Below are positions 10,002 to 20,159 of a stretch of DNA of 64,000 nt, one piece after another. How positions within the stretch are numbered: position 1 is the first letter of the stretch; each line of letters begins with the position of its first letter. The stretch is taken from contig CDRNVI010000002.1 of NCBI GenBank assembly GCA_977017575.1, positions 1,045,833 to 1,109,832 on the forward strand, given 5' to 3'. The translations under genes were made by a program, and so were the position numbers. Origin of the DNA: Paramoeba atlantica. Lineage: Eukaryota > Discosea. The notes under the pieces were generated by a model that worked only from the letters and a program-made list of their open reading frames with translations, did no database searches and had not been told where the DNA came from.

Positions 10002-11304
10002 TTAGCTGCATGAACTCCCGTCAAACTTACAGGAGCTCGATCTTTCGCGTGGGAAGCTGTAAGGAGTCCTAGGTAGCATGTTTCGATAGCTACATACGTG
10101 CTTGCATCTGTTTCCCAAGCGACCGTCTCGACAAGAGCACCTAGTTCCATTGAGTCCTATGTAGAGGGTATAGCTTCTTTCCGTATTTCCAAGGACCTGG
10201 TATTTATATTCACCAAATTCTGTTTTTCCTTGACGTCTCATGAGACGAATATGCTCTTGCATTGCCCTACCAAGTCGAGTTGTAGGGGCGTCTTCCTCAC
10301 TTGAATCGCTCGATGCATCATCCGGTTCGCCGCTGGATGATTCTTCCTCCTCCAACACATCTTCCCCATCAGGAAAGGGCCCTGACGAGTGTTCCGCCAT
10401 AACTTTCATTAGTTTCTGAAAGCGATGAACAGGAGGAGTCTTAAAAAACATTTGGCATAAAATGCTGGCTCGTGATTGGCATCTTTCAATGGTTCGTCCC
10501 CAGGTGTGAAAAAACCTTGAACAATGTTGTTTTAGGGTAGCGTGTGCAGGCTCTGCATTGTTCGTATGTACAGTGAATCCTGGAGAGTGTTCGCGCGAAA
10601 ATGCGTCTGCATGACATGTCGTATGACGTCGACAGAATTCGTCTGCTCCACGATACGCGCGCCATTCGTCTGTAATAACAAGGGCGTTTCTTCCTGCAAT
10701 GACGCATCGTATGAAATCATGGCATATTCATGTCCTTGGTACGACGAATTGTAGCCTCCCAATAAGTCTGTGTAGACTTTCCTGTTTCTGGATCTACTTC
10801 GGCTGCTGTTATAAACCAAAATTTACATTGACGCACCTTTCGCCCTCGGTTATGAAGGCGTCTTCCAATATAGGTTTCATCAACCATTAAGTAAGCCATG
10901 AGCGTCTGTGAAGCCCGAATAATTGAGAAGGTTCTTTCTAGCTGTTCAATATCGCGCAGAACCTGGCGTTGAGACGGACGAACGCTGAGAGCAATTGAAC
11001 TTGGAAGGTGGCCCTGAGCGAAGAGCAACCAGATTCGAAATTTGGAAACAATGCTAGTTCCACTGGGGAAGAAATGACCATATAATGGAATTTTTAATCA
11101 GCACTTGCTCCCATTTGCCAATCGTTTGTAACAGATTCTGCCCAGAGGTCTGACTTCACAACGTGGACAAACTGTTGAGCTGCCGAAATCATGGCCTTGA
11201 AGCCAAAGAATCACATTTTCCTCGGTAATATCAAGCACTGACTTCACCAAAAGAAGACATGCAAATGTGACAACCAGAGCAATCCATAATAGGTGCAATT
11301 CCAA
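10002..11304 (-). pseudogene. Merlin-type transposase with C-terminal SWIM zinc finger, frameshifted
   Basis: Minus-strand order: an N-terminal zinc-ribbon-like part (WLQGHDFGSSTVCPRCE, about 11,225-11,175); then MVDETYIGRRLHNRGRK with the first Asp at about 10,880; then in another frame VITDEWRAYRG (second Asp at 10,670) and HTNNAEPAHATLK (Glu at 10,552). The catalytic triad is thus still readable, though split by at least two frame changes. In the same frame as the second Asp follows an acidic linker (VLEEEESSSGEPDDASSDSS) and then RCSCRDGRLGNRCKHV (10,139-10,098), a CxCx8CxH SWIM zinc finger. Reading continues in another frame to about 9842. Terminal repeats were not identified. Confidence 0.75.
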
Positions 11305-11670
11305 TAAAAAAGAGAATATGTTATAAGGTAGAAGTCTATTTCGATAAAATATACTCTAACCTGCGTATTTAGATCATGGACAACCACTGTAATACACTGA
11401 AGTATACATTTTCGAGACCGATAAAATGTCTAAAACGCCTAAAAATAGCGTTTTCTTGCTCATTTCGCACCGACAAAAAGAAGAGGAAAATATTTTCTTT
11501 TGCATTTTTTTGGGTACATTTTCATGTCGTTCATCCCGAAAAAATAAACAAGTGCTAAGAACAATTTTAAGTTGGTGGGAGGACCAGTATAAAACCACTT
11601 TTAAGAAACTTTTGCTGTCTCTTCAAGGGCGCATGGATTTCTTTTTCTTCCTTCAAACTTCCCTTAACAG
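11305..11670. other. Gene-free spacer upstream of an LRR gene
   Basis: AT-rich spacer with no gene seen. Weak similarity (TAGATCATG, CTGTAATACAC) to 9555-9600 might mark an outer repeat of the Merlin-SWIM element. It ends in the splice-acceptor-like sequence described next. Confidence 0.4.
11636..11670 (+). promoter_or_regulatory. Pyrimidine tract and AG: likely trans-splice acceptor
   Basis: A CT-rich stretch (TTTCTTTTTCTTCCTTC...CCCTTAACAG) ends in AG at 11,669-11,670, 36 bases before the ATG at 11,706. This is the arrangement expected of a trans-splice acceptor in euglenozoans. Inference; needs RNA data. Confidence 0.5.
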
Positions 11671-11705
11671 ACCTCCTTACTTATTTTTTCTCCTTGTGGT
11701 GTGCT

Positions 11706-12491
11706 ATGAACTTTGCAGACCCTTCTTCGTCACGATTAGGAAAGGCGCGGAAAATAGCTCTTCCCCCAGAACACATCTTGTCTGAGTTTGTAGCGAACGT
11801 TACGAATCCCCACGAGTCGTGGACCAGCCATACTCCGGCATGTTCCTGGTTCGGACTCACCTGTGATTCTAGCGGCCACGTCACCGAGATTAACTGGCGA
11901 AACCTAAATGTCGGCGGTCCCCTCCAGTGGGCCTTCCTTGTTTTCTCGTTGCAAAAGATTGAGCTGACAAAGTTTGCTGCTTTGAAAAATCGATTTTACG
12001 GACCGCTTTCTCTCTCCCAATTGCCTCCTACCCTGCGCTACCTCTCTGTCTATGGCAACGCATTTACAGGATCCATCGATTTAACAAACTTACCCAAGAC
12101 CATGGAATATTTGTCCGTTGGCGATAATGCTCTCTCTGGGAGCATCGATCTCTCGTGTCTTCCATCAACGCTACGCTCTTTGGACTTGTCCTATAATATA
12201 GATCTCGGCGGGGACATTAACCATAAAGAGCTGCCCGCCTCCCTTACAGAGCTAGAAACGGAAGGTACAAACATCGATGCAGAAAAAAAAGGGATAACAC
12301 CCTGGGATTCATTTGATAAAAAGGATTTGGAAAACAGAATGAAGATGCCGGGAATCGACGAAATGTTTGGGTTATTCGACGAAATAACTTTCAGCTTCCG
12401 TAGCCAATTTTGCAAAGGGAAGGTGTACTGCCGTTTGGACGGGTGCGAAATCAAATCAATATTCTGCATGAACATAGATATAAATGAATAG
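11706..12491 (+). CDS. Leucine-rich repeat protein
   Basis: 261 aa from the ATG at 11,706 (MNFADPSSSRLG). The cap is ILSEFVANVTNPHESW followed by CSWFGLTCDSSGHVTEI, strikingly like the plant LRRNT_2 pattern (SW...C-x-W-x-G-V-x-C...V-x-x-I). About five 23-residue repeats follow, such as LPKTMEYLSVGDNALSGSID and LPSTLRSLDLSYN. The tail (from about residue 195) is not LRR: it is charged, with two Cys in YCRLDGCEIKSIFC. No membrane segment or clear signal peptide. Neighbouring gene 12,661-13,500 is a diverged relative, so local tandem duplication is likely. Ligand and function unknown. Confidence 0.85.
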   Translation: MNFADPSSSRLGKARKIALPPEHILSEFVANVTNPHESWTSHTPACSWFGLTCDSSGHVTEINWRNLNVGGPLQWAFLVFSLQKIELTKFAALKNRFYGPLSLSQLPPTLRYLSVYGNAFTGSIDLTNLPKTMEYLSVGDNALSGSIDLSCLPSTLRSLDLSYNIDLGGDINHKELPASLTELETEGTNIDAEKKGITPWDSFDKKDLENRMKMPGIDEMFGLFDEITFSFRSQFCKGKVYCRLDGCEIKSIFCMNIDINE

Positions 12492-12660
12492 TGCGGGTAG
12501 AGAGTTTTCATTCGATGCTTCTCAGCGGTTATTTATTATTTTTTGTATGGAATCAACTTCAGTGTGAAAAAGTTGTTGTCTATCACAATGTGTAGTCCTA
12601 GCGTGTGAAATGAAATGAACCTTCACGCTTTTTGTCGCATTTGAACAGACTTTACTTTTC

Positions 12661-13500
12661 ATGTCATTAAATTCCATTGTCTCCGTCCTTGTGATGCTGG
12701 CTCACACTGAAGTGTCTTCTTCATCGGCATGGAAAACTGCAAATCTTTGTTTATGCACAGACAAGAATGTCCGTGCGGCAAAAACAAAAGGTGCTTTCTA
12801 CTCCGACGAAATCTACATGCAACGCTTGATACAAAAAATATCTTTTGCAAGTCTTGATCAGGTTTTTTATTATGGCTACTCTGCTACTGTGGAAGATGCG
12901 CAGTCAAGGCCACCCATATGGAACACTCCATGTAAATGGAATGGGGTTCATTGTGACGACGAGTCCCGAGTCATAGAACTCACGTGGATATATTTTAAGA
13001 TGCGCGGGGAGATCGATCTTGCGCATTTACCGCCACTTGTGCGTCTAGTTAGCTTAGAGTTTAATCATCTCACTGGTTCTCACGACTTTTCTGGTCTTCC
13101 CGTTGCTCTTGATAAAATTAGAACAGAAGCAAACCGCTTTGCGTGTCCCGTAGATTTGACTTCCTTACCTTCATCTTTGACCATACTATGTGTGTCTCGA
13201 AACAAACATTTCGGCGAGGTGGACTTAACGACACTTCCACAGCGGATGACTTCACTGGGTTTACAAAGAAACGAGTTTTCGGGATCAGCTTCGCTGGCTT
13301 TTTTACCTTCCACTTTAGCAGGAATATTTCTGAACAATAACAATTTTTCTGGTGAACTTGATCTGCGTACATTGCCGGGATCATTACTTTTCTTATCCGC
13401 AGAAAATAATAAATTTACCCGTGTAAGCGGTTTGCAGAACCTGCCACAAAATCTGATTCTGGAGCTTAACGGAAACCTTTTTCAGGGTGAATCCTGGTAA
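12661..13500 (+). CDS. Leucine-rich repeat protein, possibly secreted
   Basis: 279 aa. The N-terminus MSLNSIVSVLVMLAHTEVSS has a short hydrophobic core that could be a signal peptide. The cap contains WNTPCKWNGVHCDDESRVI (C-x-W-x-G-V-x-C), the best match in the window to the plant-type LRRNT_2 motif. About eight repeats of LPxxLxxLxLxxNxFxG follow, for instance LPQRMTSLGLQRNEFSGSAS and LPSTLAGIFLNNNNFSGELD. It ends shortly after the last repeat. Only 169 bases separate it from the preceding LRR gene on the same strand. Function unknown. Confidence 0.87.
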   Translation: MSLNSIVSVLVMLAHTEVSSSSAWKTANLCLCTDKNVRAAKTKGAFYSDEIYMQRLIQKISFASLDQVFYYGYSATVEDAQSRPPIWNTPCKWNGVHCDDESRVIELTWIYFKMRGEIDLAHLPPLVRLVSLEFNHLTGSHDFSGLPVALDKIRTEANRFACPVDLTSLPSSLTILCVSRNKHFGEVDLTTLPQRMTSLGLQRNEFSGSASLAFLPSTLAGIFLNNNNFSGELDLRTLPGSLLFLSAENNKFTRVSGLQNLPQNLILELNGNLFQGESW

Positions 13501-14007
13501 CGTGCTCTCAGTCTCTGTCCGCTCCTTACCAACATGATTCTTCTGATCATTTGTTCGTCAGAACTTTGGAACTACAAAATAAATGCACCTATCAACGGAT
13601 ACCATGCAAGTTGCTCATACATTGTATTTCATTCAGTTGCTCATACATGTATTTCAGTTGGCTCCGGATGACACTGACTGAGGAGAAAATATATGGTCGA
13701 TTTTTGGATCATCGGATCCCATTTTTATACTTTTTCCTTTGCTTTTACTAGCTCGATTAGGACCGCATGCATAGTTCCTGTCGCGTTTTGACTGACACGA
13801 ACTGACTAATCATGTCGCGTTCTGGCTGACATTGAGTAGCACGAACTGACACTAACTGACACTGATTAACACTGCCTGACTGTATAGTGTCCCATAGACA
13901 GGTGCATTCTTTCCGATAGTCGACTACTAGAGTCATCGCCGAGGACTCATTTTTTTTTCCTACGACTGGTCAAAACTAAGGTACACTTAATTACAGATGC
14001 AAATATA
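13501..14007. other. Gene-free spacer with degenerate ACTGACAC repeats
   Basis: Around 13,780-13,900 several degenerate copies of a roughly 11-base motif occur (CGAACTGACACTAACTGACAC and relatives). No credible gene; a 66-codon frame at 13,551 lacks any supporting feature. Confidence 0.5.
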
Positions 14008-14345
14008 CTCCCCCTCTCATTAATAATTATAAACCACCAAAAATCATTAAAGGGATCATTTATAGAAATTTAATGAGACTATAATTCTGAGTCTCACTTT
14101 TATAATTATAAACCTCAAATTCTTCATTTTTTATCTACAAAGACACCTGTACTACATACTTTGCACTAAAAATTGCTTCCAAGTTGAACGAAGTGTCTCG
14201 AAAATCAAGAAATTGAAGTCCATAGTAGGAAAAAATCATTATCGAATCTCATTAATAATTATAAACTATAATTATAAACTATAATTATAATTATAAACTA
14301 AAAAGGTTTATAGATTATAATTATAATTATTAATGAGAGGGGGAG
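14008..14345. mobile_element. Stowaway-like TA-flanked MITE
   Basis: 338 bp with perfect terminal inverted repeats of about 25 bp beginning CTCCCCCTCTCATTAATAAT, flanked by TA on both sides (14,006-14,007 and 14,346-14,347). The CTCCC start and TA target match the Stowaway/mariner pattern. Internal partial copies of the end sequence occur near 14,246 and 14,280, so the right side is a nested AT-rich palindrome. No coding capacity. Lies between an LRR gene and the gene at 14,562. Confidence 0.9.
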
Positions 14346-14561
14346 TAGAACGTTCCTGATCTAAAATTAAAAAGAGGGCGTCACCTACACGTGAGGGGCT
14401 GTGGGGCGCGGGTTCGGTGATGCACACCTGCAGCCCCTCATAATTAACGTCACCCGTCATAGTGTTCTTCACTACACACCTTCGGCTTGATTTTCTTTTC
14501 TTTTTGAAGGCAACTCCTTCTTTACACCCCTCCACCCCTTTCTCCCCCATCCCCTCCCCCC

Positions 14562-15824
14562 ATGCCCCCGTACAAACCCTCCGGCCGGTTCCGTTTCTGC
14601 ATCTCCAACACGCGCAAATCCCACCACCTCATGCCCCGCCGCCCCCACACCCGTGGCAGTGGGGTCGCCAACAAGTCCCCCGAGGAGTACCCCTCCAGTC
14701 TCACCTACGGGTGTACCAAAATGGGACTCGCCTGGTATTACAAGCAACGGCGCCGGGGGCCGTACGCGAAGTTCCCGTGGGTGGAGTGGAGCCTGGACCC
14801 CGTGGGCCACACCCGCCCACCCCGTGACCGTGCGTTCTCGGATCAGCTCCCCAGGGATAATGTCCCGGGGTGGAACATGTACCAAAGCGATGGGGAGGAC
14901 TTTCGTATGGACCCGAGCCAGACCCCGCTGGTGGGGTTAGTCCCGGTGATACAAAAGTATGCGGGGGCGACGTGGGGCTCGGAAAAGCTACGGGGGTATT
15001 TGGTCACGCTCCAGGAGTGGTTTCCGACGGTGCGGGAGGTGGTGAGGTTTTTTGCGTCGGATCCCAGGATGGCGATGGGGGCGACCCCGGGTGGGTTGTT
15101 TGGTGGGGGTGGGAGTCCCCGGATGACGCTCCCCGGGGAGGGGTGTCCGAGTCGGACAGCGTTGACCATTAGTGCGTTAAGTACGGGAACGATTGAGCCC
15201 TACCATCATGTTCGAGTGAGGAGTTTGGTGGAAATATTGGAACAATCTTCGAAATTCGTTGGTGCTGCGACAAACGAGACATCTCTGGATCCGGACAAAG
15301 AGAAGAATCTTTCCGCCACACAGAATAAGACTGTCTTTATCCCCGAAGGATTTTTGCTGCATTTCACACTTCTAGTAGAGGCCGTTGACGATCAGTTTTT
15401 TGCGAAGCGCTACCGCAGTGAGCTGCACAGCCAGCACGGTGTGTTGCGTACGCGGCAAGGGGAGCGGTACTACGCTTTGCCGCATCCCCGAACGGGACCG
15501 GCATGGCCGCAGGCAACGGCCCAAGCCGGTCATTATGAGCCTGCTTTCGGCGCGACACGAATGCTCCCGCAAGATCATTATGGTGGGTACCCCTCCTATC
15601 ACAGAAAGCTGTACAACCCTCCTCGGATAACCGCTCCTTTGGATAGTGAGGCGAATGGAAAAAATGAGGCGGATGTAAAGTTTCCGCAGAGTGGGACAAA
15701 ATCGGAAGGGAAGGATACTGGTGAAGAGGAAATCGACGTGTTGAAGGAAAAGATCTTTCCTGGATATTTTCATCCGTCCTATGTGTTCGATCGTCCGACG
15801 CGTACGAATATGATGCCTCCGTAG
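14562..15824 (+). CDS. Hypothetical protein, possibly organellar
   Basis: 420 aa from the ATG at 14,562. The upstream region has a pyrimidine tract ending in TTTTTGAAG and a second C-rich run just before the ATG. The N-terminal about 60 residues are basic and rich in R, K, S, H and P. The middle contains aromatic, proline-rich stretches (WVEWSLDPVGHTRPPRDRAF), a Gly-rich segment, and YYALPHPRTGPAWPQ. The C-terminus is YVFDRPTRTNMMPP. I recognise no domain. The style resembles lineage-specific mitochondrial ribosomal proteins of kinetoplastids, but that is a guess. Coding-strand composition goes from C-rich to G-rich near 14,700. Confidence 0.7.
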   Translation: MPPYKPSGRFRFCISNTRKSHHLMPRRPHTRGSGVANKSPEEYPSSLTYGCTKMGLAWYYKQRRRGPYAKFPWVEWSLDPVGHTRPPRDRAFSDQLPRDNVPGWNMYQSDGEDFRMDPSQTPLVGLVPVIQKYAGATWGSEKLRGYLVTLQEWFPTVREVVRFFASDPRMAMGATPGGLFGGGGSPRMTLPGEGCPSRTALTISALSTGTIEPYHHVRVRSLVEILEQSSKFVGAATNETSLDPDKEKNLSATQNKTVFIPEGFLLHFTLLVEAVDDQFFAKRYRSELHSQHGVLRTRQGERYYALPHPRTGPAWPQATAQAGHYEPAFGATRMLPQDHYGGYPSYHRKLYNPPRITAPLDSEANGKNEADVKFPQSGTKSEGKDTGEEEIDVLKEKIFPGYFHPSYVFDRPTRTNMMPP

Positions 15825-16037
15825 GATGGGGAATAGTATTGTAGTAAAACTTTTTCCCCGGTGTAATTTTTCTGCCGCTATCAAACGCTGTAAATAGTTT
15901 GGATTAAAATGAACACGAAGTTGCGTTTGATTCATATTTTAATCTTTTCTGGAAGCATTTTTTGAGCTACTTGCGCATGCCTCGTGTTCTTATTACTTAC
16001 CAAAACTATTAAAACTTTCTTTAAAATACACGAGGAA

Positions 16038-18842
16038 ATGACTCTCTCCCGTTTTGCAAGACTCTCACGAAAGCGCTCGTCGCATGGAATATCTCAAACA
16101 AAAGTTCAAAAACGCTCCAAGTCTAAGAAGGGTGAAACCAATGCAGGAGAGTCTTCTTTCTTACTTCCCCCAAATGCAACCGGTACGATGCTGACTACGA
16201 AGGGTCCAATTGCCATCCCCCGTCCCCATGAGGTGTGGTATGGCGCCAAGCCAGGCGAATTACGGGGCACCTCGCCAGAAAAGTTGATCGATCCTCCGAT
16301 TAAGATGCAGGATTCTCTCTTCTGGCTCCGCGATGACAAGCGTACAGATCCGGTTGTGCTAGCACACCTTGCCGCGGAAAATTCCTATACCGAGACGAAG
16401 ACAGCTCATCTTCGTACGTTACGTGAAAAGATTTACAAAGAACACATTCAACATCTAAAAGAAACGGATCGAGAGGCCCTCTATGAAATCGGTTCTCAAG
16501 GTATGTACTTCTATTACAAGAGAACTGTAAAAGGCAAATCCTACCCTATTTATTGTCGTATTGCACAGAAGAAGACTCCGGTCTATGCATTAAGAAGTGA
16601 GACTGCCACGTTGAAATCGTCAAAACAAAATTTCGACGGTCCTCTTCCACACGAGGAAATTCTGCTTGATGTTAATTTTGTTGCACATCAGTCAAAAGAG
16701 GCACCTCACTGCACCGTGGCTACCCTGAAACCCGAACCCACAAAGCATCAATTACTGGCATACACCTTAGACCGCAAAGGGGATGAAGTATTCTCTATTC
16801 ACTTTCGGAGTACGGCAACATCGAAACTGAATTTGAAAGAAGTCATAGAAAATGTCAGTGGCGATGATTTGGAGTGGTCTCCCTGTGGCCGCTTTGTGTT
16901 TTATGTGACCAAAGATGAAGTGAAACGACCATGGAAGGTGTGGGTTCATCTTCTTGGGACTTCCACATCTCGGGATCAGTGCATATTCACTGAAAGAGAT
17001 GAGATTTACGACGTAGGAATTAGAAAATCAATTTGTGGGAATTTTCTTCTTTTGGGTTGTTTCAGCTCAGAAACAACCGAGGAGCAAATTCTTTCTTTTT
17101 CTGACCTAGAGACCGACCAGACTAAGCCGAATAAACTTCGTTCCTCCAAAATTGATGCGACTTTGAAACTTTCGTGTCAAATACGAAATAACTTGGTGTG
17201 TGTACAATCGCGTACCTTTGGTATCCGCTATGAAGTTTTCCCACACCCTGACGGCACCGTTCTAGTCTTATCCAATCACAACACACAAATCAATAATGTT
17301 TTGGCATGGACTACCATGAAAAAAATTCGCGAAAAGCCAATTAAATCGCTAAAGCCGGATTTTTTTAACGAAATGGAGATTATTGTTCCTCATCGTGACG
17401 ACAGGACTCTTACGGACGTCACCCTCTTCCGAAATTTTGCCATTGTTTCTGGACGAGAGCATGGTTTAACCGCTCTCTGGGTACTTTCTCTTGCTTCTTT
17501 CAAAAGCATACCATCGCAACGCAAGTCTCAAAAGAAACGTAAACACGCCATATCCACCCCCGTCGATCCACACCCTTTCTCCCTCCACCCGATTTCCATG
17601 TCCTCCACTGCGTACTCCCTCCACGTCTCCTGCCAAAACCAAAACTTTGAAACTGACACTGTACGTGTGGAGTACTCCACCCCCATCACCCCTCCCATCC
17701 TCTACGACATTAACTGTGCCACCCCCTCACAGCGAACGACTATACACACCACAGTCGTCCCTCACTACGACCCCTCCCACTACGTGTGTGAACGTCACAC
17801 CGTTCCCTCCATTGGAGGGGTTAACGTGGATCTTACATTAATTCGGAAAGTGGATTTTTCATCATCATCTCACTCCAATGAAGATAAACCTCAAGACACC
17901 AACAACAACAACAAACCTAAAAAGAACAGCAACCAAAACAAAAACAAGGGTCTTAAAAATAAGACAAAAGACCATCCAAATGAAAACAAAAGCCATAGCC
18001 CTTACGAAAACAATGACCATCAAAACAAGGCCAATAAAAACAATGACCACCCAAAAGCAGACTCTCCAAACCCCCATGACCCTCGAAACCCCCATGACCC
18101 CCCCCACACCCCCCCTCCCCCCCAGCCCACCCTCCTCTACGGGTACGGCTCCTACGGGGTCCCCTTCGACCCCGGCTTCTCCCTCGCCCCCCTCCCCTAC
18201 CTCTCCCGCGGGGTCCCCCACGCCACCGCCCACACCCGCGGGGGCGGGGAGAACGGCCGCGCGTGGCACCGCACCCACGGCGCGTACCTCACGAAGGCCA
18301 ACACCTTCCACGACTTCATCGCGTGCGCGGAGTACCTCGTGGTCCAGCGGCTCACCCCCCCCGGGGCGCTGGCCATCGAGGGCCGCAGCGCCGGGGGGCT
18401 GCTGCTGGGCACGGTGCTGAATTGGCGCCCCGAGCTGTTTAGGGTGGCGCTGGCGGGGGTGCCCTTTGTGGATGTCATGACCACCATGGGGGATGGGCGT
18501 ATCCCGCTCACGGTGGGGGAGTGGCAGGAGTGGGGGAACCCGAATGAGGGGGTGTTCCATGCCTACATGAGGGGGTACGCCCCGATGGAGAATATTCGGG
18601 AACAGGCCTACCCCCATGTGTTGGCGCTCGGGGGGTTGCACGATAGCCGGGTGGGGTATTGGGAGCCAACAAAGTGGGTGAGTCGGCTGCGGGAGGCGAA
18701 CACGGAGAGGGGGTCGGATATTTTGTTAAAAATGGATATGGATGTGGGGCATTTTAGTGCCTCGGATCGGTATAGGTATTGGGAGGAGTTGGCGTTTGAG
18801 CAGGCGTTTGTGTTGGATAAGTTGGGAAAAGGGAGTGGGTAG
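16038..18842 (+). CDS. OPB: Oligopeptidase B-like serine peptidase (S9A)
   Basis: 934 aa from the ATG at 16,038. Residues about 60-600 match the seven-bladed propeller of prolyl oligopeptidases (HEVWYGAKPGEL, DDLEWSPCGRFVFY). The catalytic alpha/beta hydrolase domain starts at LLYGYGSYGVPFDPGFS. The triad is readable: Ser of EGRSAGG (about 784), Asp of LHDSRVGYWEPTKW (about 868), His of DVGHFSASDRY (about 904); the SRVGYWEPTKW context favours oligopeptidase B. Known family role: cytosolic cleavage of small peptides after basic residues. Odd: about 80 residues of Asn/Lys/Pro-rich low complexity (17,870-18,120) lie just before the catalytic domain, making the protein longer than usual. The 5' half is AT-rich, the 3' half GC-rich. 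Confidence 0.93.
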   Translation: MTLSRFARLSRKRSSHGISQTKVQKRSKSKKGETNAGESSFLLPPNATGTMLTTKGPIAIPRPHEVWYGAKPGELRGTSPEKLIDPPIKMQDSLFWLRDDKRTDPVVLAHLAAENSYTETKTAHLRTLREKIYKEHIQHLKETDREALYEIGSQGMYFYYKRTVKGKSYPIYCRIAQKKTPVYALRSETATLKSSKQNFDGPLPHEEILLDVNFVAHQSKEAPHCTVATLKPEPTKHQLLAYTLDRKGDEVFSIHFRSTATSKLNLKEVIENVSGDDLEWSPCGRFVFYVTKDEVKRPWKVWVHLLGTSTSRDQCIFTERDEIYDVGIRKSICGNFLLLGCFSSETTEEQILSFSDLETDQTKPNKLRSSKIDATLKLSCQIRNNLVCVQSRTFGIRYEVFPHPDGTVLVLSNHNTQINNVLAWTTMKKIREKPIKSLKPDFFNEMEIIVPHRDDRTLTDVTLFRNFAIVSGREHGLTALWVLSLASFKSIPSQRKSQKKRKHAISTPVDPHPFSLHPISMSSTAYSLHVSCQNQNFETDTVRVEYSTPITPPILYDINCATPSQRTTIHTTVVPHYDPSHYVCERHTVPSIGGVNVDLTLIRKVDFSSSSHSNEDKPQDTNNNNKPKKNSNQNKNKGLKNKTKDHPNENKSHSPYENNDHQNKANKNNDHPKADSPNPHDPRNPHDPPHTPPPPQPTLLYGYGSYGVPFDPGFSLAPLPYLSRGVPHATAHTRGGGENGRAWHRTHGAYLTKANTFHDFIACAEYLVVQRLTPPGALAIEGRSAGGLLLGTVLNWRPELFRVALAGVPFVDVMTTMGDGRIPLTVGEWQEWGNPNEGVFHAYMRGYAPMENIREQAYPHVLALGGLHDSRVGYWEPTKWVSRLREANTERGSDILLKMDMDVGHFSASDRYRYWEELAFEQAFVLDKLGKGSG

Positions 18843-19102
18843 TGAGGGAAAAGGGAGTGAGGTATGTAGATTGGTTCTTATGCAGAGTGGTTGTGTATTT
18901 TTTATTTTTTTCGAATGTACAACTCGTGTAAGGAGTTGCCTCTTTCGTCAAAAGCACGCGAGACACTTCTTAAAACTTTGTACATGGTAACAAGCAAACG
19001 TTGTTCATGGAAGCACTACAATTTTTGTGAAGGAAATTGCAAGCAAAAGCTCAATTGTATTCAAAAAAATCTAAATTTGGAGATCTTCATATCCTACCTA
19101 AA

Positions 19103-19786
19103 ATGTTCAACCCAGTTTTTATTGCCTATAGTCACGACTCTCATCCCCGTGCTGCGAAAATACAGCGTTCTGTTTTGCCTCTAGAAATGCAGCTCGAAAG
19201 ATTTGTTTCCAATGTAACCAACCGAGACCCTAGTTGGGATTTACAATCTTCAGTGCGTCATTGGCAGGGCTTTTTCTTTCACTCTTCCGGGTGCTTAAGT
19301 CAGATTTGGTTCGCCCGTAAGTCGTTTGGGGGTAATTTATCCTGGACTTTTCTTCCTGAATCCGTACATGACATTACAGTAAAGGGGGGTGACTTTCAGG
19401 GAACTGTTCCATTTGAGAATCTACCTCGGGGGCTAACCTACCTGGATATCTCGAGTAATCGTTTTACAGGTCAAGTTAGCTGGGAGGTCCTCCCCACTGC
19501 GTTGCGAATACTGAATCTCTCAGAAAATTTATTTACGGGAAAAATTGATCTTACGTGCCTACCGCCGCAGATCGATATTTTGGATTTAAGCAAGAATCGT
19601 TTCTCGGGGGAGATCTCGCTTCATCGGCTTCCACCTTCTCTGAAAACTCTACTGTTGGCCGACAATGAACTAAATGGTTCCGTTGATCTTGAGCCGTTGG
19701 ACGCATCTGTAAAAAAGTTGGACCTTCGCTCCAATAAGTTTGTGAACATTAGGCCTAAGGTGATTCCAAGCTTTGTACAGGCATAA
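19103..19786 (+). CDS. Leucine-rich repeat protein
   Basis: 227 aa from the ATG at 19,103 (MFNPVFIAYSHDS). The cap region (QLERFVSNVTNRDPSW then VRHWQGFFFHSSGCLSQIW) aligns with the other LRR genes but has FF in place of the V-x-C of the motif. About five repeats follow, including LPRGLTYLDISSNRFTGQVS and LPPQIDILDLSKNRFSGEIS. No signal peptide or membrane segment. It is followed after 373 bases by another member of the family (20,160) on the same strand. The spacer holds only a short AG-rich run near 19,920 and no gene. Function unknown. Confidence 0.85.
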   Translation: MFNPVFIAYSHDSHPRAAKIQRSVLPLEMQLERFVSNVTNRDPSWDLQSSVRHWQGFFFHSSGCLSQIWFARKSFGGNLSWTFLPESVHDITVKGGDFQGTVPFENLPRGLTYLDISSNRFTGQVSWEVLPTALRILNLSENLFTGKIDLTCLPPQIDILDLSKNRFSGEISLHRLPPSLKTLLLADNELNGSVDLEPLDASVKKLDLRSNKFVNIRPKVIPSFVQA

Positions 19787-20159
19787 TTTATGTACGTGGA
19801 ATGTTTCGTACCTTTGTGTTTATGGTACGAACTTCAAAAAAACGCATTTTTTGAGCAGTTTTCAAACAATAAATTTTAAGAGATCATGTTGTACTGCGTA
19901 CCTAGCGGGGGCACGATGAAAGAAAGAGAGAGAGAAAGAGTACATCCGAAAAGGAATACCATACTTCATAATCATGAAAGAAAAACTATTTTGCAGTCAT
20001 CTTAATCATGACACACATGTACTTCGATCTCTGTATTTCGCATTTTTATTAACATAAATTTGTCAAACTAATGCAAAGGTTACGCAGAAGATAAGAAATA
20101 CATGCATGTTTTCCCAGACACTGATTTTTTTCTGAAGTATAAGAATCACCATCACTATA

